DNA of 12,500 nucleotides from NCBI GenBank assembly GCA_018398765.1, contig JAHBMJ010002238.1, positions 46,552-59,051 of the forward strand, written 5' to 3'. Below the pieces are notes generated by a model. The model was not told the DNA's origin. It ran no database searches and was given only the letters and a program-made list of their open reading frames with translations. Origin of the DNA: Chromera velia. Lineage: Eukaryota; Sar; Chromeraceae. The translations under genes were made by a program, and so were the position numbers. Shown in pieces: positions 1 through 7,817 of this stretch (positions are counted from its first letter, which is position 1; each line of letters opens with the position of its first letter).

Positions 1-13
1 GGGGGGGGGGGGG
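1..13. repeat. Poly-G run at window edge
   Basis: Thirteen G in a row at the left end. It is likely an assembly or read-end artefact, or a homopolymer within an exon that would encode Pro on the minus strand. It is not a telomere-like repeat. Confidence 0.9.
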
Positions 14-37
14 AGAGGATCTAATTCTACAGGTTCT
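1..37 (-). CDS. Possible start of next helicase exon, cut by window edge
   Basis: An ACATCTGCAG acceptor ends at 38. After it, phase 0 reads RTCRIRSS before a run of G on the plus strand. The intron to the previous exon would be 310 bases, close to the gene's average. The coding match to the family is weak, and the homopolymer may be a sequencing or assembly edge artefact. Confidence 0.3.
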
Positions 38-347
38 CTGCAGATGTGTAGCGGGAACTCCTCGCGTGCCTCTGACGGAACTGATGACGCACGAAATGAG
101 GGAAGAGTAAGGGCAGAGAGCGGGCACATGAGAATGACGCTTCATCGCAGCACTTTCCGTGAAAAACAAAACGGTGGGAATGAGTGAAGAGCAGATTTTA
201 GACCATACAGAGAGAGGAAAAGACGCCCGAAAAAGAAAAAGCACAAAAGGAGCAAGAGGAAAACACTCAGAAGGAACGGCAGACAGACGGCAGGGAAAAG
301 TGCTTGAGGAAAAGTAGAAAAGGACAAGATTCTTCTGCTCAATCCAC

Positions 348-574
348 CTGGAAGTTGAGAAGAAAAGCCTTGGGGGGAAATTTCCTCCACAGTTCCTTGT
401 TCCATTCACCCCCGCAGATAGACGAAGGGAAGGCCGCTCCCGAGTGCCCGTCCACCCCCACCCGATACGTCGGACGTCCGTTCCTAGAAGGAGAGAAGCG
501 GGCCTCGTGGGTCGTCAGGGAGCGAGTTAGGACGAATCCAAACAGCCGCAAGAGCTCGTCGGTAGGCCGGGAGC
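348..574 (-). CDS. Helicase exon u: C-terminal OB-fold
   Basis: Reads [20 protein letters not shown], then [20 protein letters not shown] and [20 protein letters not shown], ending FLLNFQ. It aligns loosely to the family LvRa.l.aGlyPn, then r......G..v.iHPSSV, then fLvy.e.v.T. FPSSI stands where HPSSV is usual. The donor is TTCCAG|GTGGAT. The remaining C-terminal residues are further left. Confidence 0.8.
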
Positions 575-1790
575 CTGTGGCACGTGCAGGGAGGTAGAAA
601 ACAGGGGGACACGCATCACATGTAGGAAGAAAACAGGGGGACACGCATCACATTGTGCTGCTGATCGAAGCAGCTTTCCATTCACAGGAAAGACACGAAC
701 CGTATCCCTGAGATCGCACCGAGTCGAGACTTCACCTCACCAAGGTCTTTTCAGGATCCATCTCTTCAGTAGGACTGCATGAGGCATGCCATCGGGAAAT
801 CATCATTTCAAAACCTTAGCTTGACTTCATGGTCGCACTCGAGCATACAAATTTGCACCCACTGGAAATTCGTGTGATCTTCTTTTCTCTAGTGACTAAC
901 GTTCCTGACTGCCCGCTTCTCCCAACTAAACCAACAGACTGACTGACTGACTGACTGACTGACTGACCCTGAGGACCCCCAATTCCGTTCCGGGAGGAGA
1001 CGGAGATTGCTTGGGCGTTTTGACCTGCAGGCAGACACATAGAAGGAAGGGGAAGAGACCACAGACAGCAAGAACATCAGAGCACGACACGCAGACTGCC
1101 TTTCCGACAGCCGCAGAAAAACCAACCCAAGAACACGCAGAGAAAGCGACACAGAGACCCGATTCAACCTACGCACCTGCCTGCAAAGTATTACACTGGG
1201 TTGGGCGGCATGTCTAGGACCGACGGACTGACCGAGAAATGGAAAGAGAGTCTGCATCTGGTCGAGCAGCTGATTGTACAGATTCGCAGCGCCTCTGCGT
1301 GGACGAGAGGAAGGAGACCGGAAGAGGCGGACAGGCAACAAAAATTTCAAGATGGCCAGGAGAGAAGCAGCGAGGGGGACGATAGATGAATGGGCATTCC
1401 TTGCTTCTCACACCGACAGACAAACCGAGAAGGAAAGCAGTGACTCGGGAAGCAAAAAAAGAATTGCGGCAGACAGATATACGTCGAGGGAGTGAATCCA
1501 CAGGACTCAATTCGAATTTCCAAAGGACAAAATGAAAAAAACAAGAAGGAACCAAAAGCGTGTCAACAGACATGCAGGCGTAAAGGAAGGATACGCTGTG
1601 GGAAAATTGAAAAAAAAACGGAAAAGAGCTTACGACAAAGCAAAGAAAGTGGCAAAAAGCGGCGACGCACCTGAGGGTGACTGGGGAACAAAAGTATTTC
1701 GAGGAGAAGCTTCCTTTGCTGTTGCTCTCTCGATACTCGAACAGCAGGTTCCTGTACGGGCTCATAAATGCAGGAGAGACGGAAGGAAAA

Positions 1791-1822
<32 letters not shown>

Positions 1823-3053
1823 CAAAGAAGCGCCATAGAATCATGCAGATTCAGAAGAAAGAGAGGACACGAAAGGCCAAGAGGACGGAAGGAAAAAAGA
1901 AGGAAAAGACACCAACTCGGAAAGAGCAGAAGACTGATCAAAGAGAGAAAGAGGGGGGTGGGCTAATGTGACTATTGAGAATTCTGCAAACGCTCCAGCT
2001 GCCCACCTGTACAAGAGATGATCTGAAGTTTCCCCCCTGGTCAGTTCCAACTTTCTGTTTTGCACAAGGTTGTCTTGGTCTTTTGGTGCCAGAATGAAGG
2101 GGGAGTTCCATCCGAGAATAGAGCACACGGCCGTGACGTCGTGAAGCTGCAGATGCAGTGGTATCATCATCTGAAATGAAATTTAGTCGTGCATACAGTA
2201 GATCGAACTATGGAGACTGACAAGACTTGGAAGCCGTTGTGGAGGGGGAATGTAAAGCAGAAGCAGCCGCTTCCCGGCCACCCCAATCTCTCTCGAATAA
2301 ACACACACACACACACACACACAGAGAGAGAGACAGACAGACACACACGAATGCACAGAGACAGAGAGCGAGGTCTCAAAAAAAGGACGAATTGGTTTCA
2401 AAACATCTGAAGATAAGTTTCCAAATGAGCACTCTCGTCAATTTCTGATCTGCATGCATTCCCAGGTCTCATACTTCCCCCCGGCCCTCCCTCTGACCTG
2501 GCCAGCCAAGAGGGACAGAAGCATCGCATTCGCCAGGGCTGGATGAACGGGCAGGAGACCGATGAGGAAGCCCAGAGGGGTGAGGACGTCCTCTTCATCG
2601 TCCGATGCCTCCAGGGGACTCTGGCCGACCAACCCTCCTCCACCAACAGCAGAACTCCTGAATTGAGAAGAACAAGAAGAAGAAGAAGACGAAGAGGCTG
2701 CTGCTGCATCCCCTCCGCCCCCCTTCGTTTCCTTCTTCCGCAGTGCCTTCCAGACAGGGGGATAGCAGAGCGCCCCCACCTTTCGGAGGTTCGCTCTTGC
2801 ACACTCGTAGTTTCGAATATCGGGAGGCGAGATGCAGTCGGAGAGAAAATCCCAACACGATTGCCGGGACCCAACCATGCGAAGCATCTTCGTCTGCATT
2901 CACACAAACAGAGAGCATAGTGTGTCAGGATATAAGAAAACACTGCGTGCTGTCCAAACGCACGGAGCATTTCATGCATGCACACGAAGACACACAGAAA
3001 TAGACACACAAAGACAGAAACACGCACACACAGACACACACACACACACACAT

Positions 3054-3097
<44 letters not shown>

Positions 3098-5444
3098 AGA
3101 CGCGCAGATGCACCAAACAAACGGACCATTCAAACAGACGAACGAAGAAGACAAACGAACGACATTCCCCCTACCTGAATGAGGAGTTCCTCCACCGGTG
3201 TCCTCTCCATCTCAGGAGGGTGCTCCTCTGGCCTGTGGGCAGTCTCTGAGAACAGAAAGAGGGCCCACCCGGGTCGCACACGCCCCGCCCGTCCCTTCCT
3301 CTGCCTGCTGTTGGCCTTCGACGTCCTCGTCATCGCCATACCCGACGCCCCCGTGTCTGCAGGCAGAAAGAACACAGACAGGCCAACGTGCACACACTCT
3401 TTTGAATGATTCAATTTACAGGCAGAGCCGGTAAGACATGTCTTGCGTCACATGAGAATGTACACGTGTACAAATTGTGTAAAATTCGGTGCTTCCACCA
3501 AGCAGAGCCGGCAAAGAAACCTCCGCGCATGGCCAGTGTTCGGGCGAGCCCGCGCGTAAATGCCCCCCCCCACGACGACCCGCTCCCCCGAAATCTCTTC
3601 CACTCAATCAGGTCTCTTCTTTCTCTTCCTCCCTCTGCCTGCTGCCCCCCCCAGCCAGGCTCCCTCACGTACCTACCTGGATTGTACGAGGTCATTTTGA
3701 GGAGGCCGCTGTCGATGATGTACACAATGTCGTCAATTGTCACAGAGGTCTCCGCGATGTTGGTGGAGAGAACGACCTGCATTTTTTTTTGTTTTGCATG
3801 CAACGTTATGACAGCCAGACAGGCACACAGACAGTCCTGCTTCTGCCCTTTTCCTGTGCCACCACTCTCGACTGGACCTGCCCCCACTTCTTCTCAACTC
3901 TCCAGCCCCCCTCTCTGTCTGAGATCGTGAAAAGAGACGGAAAGATCAACAGAAAGAAGGGGCTGTCCAGGTCGATTCGAGTGCTCAGATGAATATTTTT
4001 CAACAACTCGCTTTTTCCCTTCACCCTTACACAAATAAGTGCTCTGAAAAGGTCACTCGCAAAGGCAACCTACAAAGGCGGAGTATTAAAATCTTCAATA
4101 ACGCACTTCGGCTGACCTTTCTCATCCCTTTGGGAGCCCTTTTGAAGACCATCTTTTGTTCGTCAGGCGACAGCATCGAGTGTGCCCGCAAGACCCAGAG
4201 GCTGGAGCTCAGCCTGCGGACGTCCAGAACAACACAGGAGAACTACCTGGTAAGTCAAGAAGGTCTGTCTGGAAAGATGAACCTTTTTTACAGTGTTGAT
4301 AATTTTAAGGTGGGAGAATCATATGGAAAAGGGGAGGAGGTATCAACACGCACCCACCGCACTTTTTTGGCTTGAGTGCCTCGGAGCGTCGGTTCTCATT
4401 TCGGTGCAGGAAGGAAAGAACAATGTTTCTGCGACGTTCCCATTATTCGCGCCCTCCAAGTAGGCTGAGCCGTTCCCCATTCGAGCGCAAACAAAGCATA
4501 CAAACACACAAGCAACACACAATGCCCTCCCTTGACCGACCTGTAATTGTCCTGTATGGCCCTCCCGACTTTGTCGATCTCTCCTGCCCCCGGCAAGAAA
4601 ACCAGCACCGCCCCCTTGTCCTTCACCCCTCCCGAGCCGTCGGTTCCCCGATACAGCCCGGCCCCGTCCTCCGATTCTTCAGGATACACGCCCCTCTCGA
4701 TGTCGGCAAGGACCCCGACAACCAGATCGACAAGGTCGTCTCTGAGCTGTGCTGCCTCCTGCTCAGCTTCCGCGTCCAGGAGAGCCAAAGCAGTCTCAAT
4801 GCGCTCGTCTGGGGCACTCGGGAATTTTCTCTTCAGCTGCAACCAAGGCACAGAATGAGAGAAGAGAAAGCTCTGAAATGCTGTTGTCTACGGAAGTGCT
4901 TCCTTGCTCGCATGTAGAGAGACAGCCACACATTTCTCCTGATCAATCACTTCCCCTCTTCGCCCCTTTCCATGCTCTGTTCTTCGCTACTTTTCTTTTC
5001 TCCTGGACAGAGCGACCGACCTCTGCTCTTCTCAAGCAAGAGGCTTGGCTCTGACTGCCAAGCCTCAAAGGGGTCGCGCCCCGTCCGCCTCCCCCCCTGC
5101 CCCCGCGCCCCCGAGAAGAGGAGGAAGAGAAGGCAGTTGCGGGGTTCCACTGCCAGGAGGAACGGACGAGGATCTCGTCGAGGAACACTTCCTGCATACA
5201 CTCACTCATTTTGTTCCACATACTTGGACAGTGACGTATGTGTGTGTGTATGGATGTATGGAGACTATCTTTTCGGTGCGAACTCTGCTTCCGGCTTTTT
5301 TGTTTTCTTTCCCAGATGAAAAATCACATTTCGGAAACTGCACACTGACATTGCTTGTCGATTCCCTCCAAACGGACCGTCTGGAGCCAGGTGCAGCTCA
5401 CGGAGGCACGGACGCACAAACGCACACGAAAACACACGATCACA

Positions 5445-5480
<36 letters not shown>

Positions 5481-7778
5481 AACACAACTGTGCAGACCTT
5501 GACAGGGAACATTCTGCCGGGGATCTCTAAGACCTTCACTTTTTGGAAGGCCGCCTGACTCTGGGAAGGGTAGGAAGAGGAAGAAGGGGAGGGACCCGTC
5601 TGTCCAGAGGCAGAGGCAGAGAATAGACCTGAGGGCGGCCACTCTTCACCAGATTCCATGTCCACATCAATTTTCACCGTGTTCTGCAAGAGGTAAATGA
5701 GGACAAAGGAGTGGCGTGTTTCTTATCCACTTGCCGCTTCAAGTACAGAGAGGGACAGGCAGACAGACTAGTTTGGAGTAACTAACAGTCAGAACACTTC
5801 AGCAGACAAGAACCTTGAGAACAAAACTCCCCAGATGGGCATCCCCGTCGGAGGACTCAACTGCAAGGGAACCCCGAAGAGCAACAAACAAACCTGGGGC
5901 AGCCGTGCCAGAGGATAGAGCATGCGCTCCCGCCATGAATCTATCGAAGGGCATCAGCGGTCGTCTTCTTGCAGCTGTTTATACTGAAAATGATCCATTT
6001 CTGTTTCAAACAAATCTCTACTGACCAGCCCCTCGCCGTCTCTAGGCGTGTTGTCGAAGTAGTCAGCGAACACCCGAGGATTGATCGTCGCACTCATCAC
6101 AACCAGACGGAGATCGGGTCGACGTGCAAGCAGTTTTCTGCAATCATGCATTGGGTCAGTCAGTCGTGTATTCTTCCTGAACGAAATAGAGAAATAAATT
6201 CCTCGTCCCGTCGCTCGCTTGTTGAGAGCCCACTGAGGCAAATCGAGTGCTCAAACCTTTTCTGTCTTCCGTTCCTTCCTGAATTCTAAGCACGTCAAGT
6301 GCCGCTTTTTTTGTGTTCTGTGCCGTCAAAAACACGCCCTCCATAATTGACCTCGGCACAGAGAGCTCAGCAAGGCGCTGCACCTGCTTTCATTTTTTAT
6401 CCGCAGAACAAGAAATCAATCAAGCAAACAACGAGCGTAAAAGGAAAACAAGAAACTGACCTGAGAATGGTCAAACTGAAGTCTGTCATCAATTCCCGTT
6501 CGTGGACCTGTGAACAGAGAATCAATCAATACAGATGAAGGCCTATCCTGTGACGGGAACTGACGACGACTCTGTTCTCCTCTTCTTGCTTGTTCGGTCT
6601 TTTCCATTCCCTCCCTCACCTTCTCAGATCTCTGTATCGCTGATCACCACATTGTTCTTTGCTGCCAGCTTTCTCCGGTGCCCGCCTTGTTTGTGGCTTG
6701 TACGCACTCACTTTTTGTATTACCTCTCTTCGTGCCTAGAATGACAATCCTTCCTCTCTGTCCATATTTCCTGGTTAGTCAGTTGCACTCCCCCCCCGCC
6801 CCCCTCCCTGTCTGACCTCATCCACCACGACATGAGAGACCCCCGAGAGATCAGGGTCACAGAGTATCCTCTTGAGGAAAATACCTGCAGGGACAAAGGC
6901 ATAAAGAAAGGCATAAATCCGTGTCAGTCAGAGGGACCAGGTAAGGCTCACAGGAAGGCAGAAAAGAGGAAAGAGAAGGGACGGGGGTGTTGCAAAGAGA
7001 GAAGACAACAGCAAGCCGCGGGATGTCTAGACAACACAACCAGAAACGCTGATGGGAAAAAAGACGTGAAGCGTTCGCGAAAAAGAGAGCGAGGAACCAC
7101 TGCGCGAGTCAAACAACACCCAGAGAGGAGCCAGAAGACCGAGAAAAGAATCGGTTCAGGAAAAAGACATTATTTTTTTCATCGGTTCAGGAAAAAGACA
7201 TTATTTTTTTCTCGAAGAAAACTCTTTCTCCCACCTTGTGTGCAGTAGAGGAGCCTTGTGTTAGTGTCAGCATCACACTGGAATCTGATCTGGTGTCCGA
7301 TTAATTTCTTCCAGCAGTTCCCCTTTCCTTCTAACCCTCCTGCTTCCACTCTCTTGGGTGTGGCTTCTTCGACCGTCAGCTCATTCAGGCCAAATTCCGA
7401 TTTAACTCTGTCAGCCACCGACAGGGCAGCAATCCTGCAGGAACAACAAGCGTCTGTCTGTTCACCCCCCCCCCGAAACTTCTGCTAAAGAATGTGAAAT
7501 GGAGGAATCGGGATAGGACATTGAGATCACTCACGGTGTTGAGGATGGAGGCACACACACGGAAAAGAAAAAGACACACAAACGTCTTCCAAAAGCATTT
7601 CTCATCTAGATCGACAAATCAGGGGGCTCCAAATACGCAGAAGCAAAAGAAAGCCACAGAAGGAGCACAGACAGATACGGCACACTCACACAATGCACCA
7701 ATGGCCAGAACCAGCCCCCCTCCCACCTTCCTACAGCACGAATCATCACACACACACACACACACACACGCACGCACG

Positions 7779-7817
<39 letters not shown>

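Noticed and set aside
1-13. Telomere or chromosome end
   Set aside because: It is a pure G homopolymer with no telomeric unit; an edge artefact is simpler.
1532-1966. Lys/Arg-rich plus-strand open frame resembling a basic nuclear protein
   Set aside because: It arises from purine-rich intron sequence including (GAAA)n and is antisense to exon r, which is fixed by family conservation.
2438-3129. Minus frames with Leu/Ser and Val/Cys runs upstream of exon p
   Set aside because: They are translations of (GA)n and (CA)n in an intron. Only the part from 2893 down is coding.
6156-6383. Minus open frame beginning [12 protein letters not shown] between exons h and i
   Set aside because: Exons h and i join directly and in phase to give the family sequence up to motif III, so this stretch is intron.
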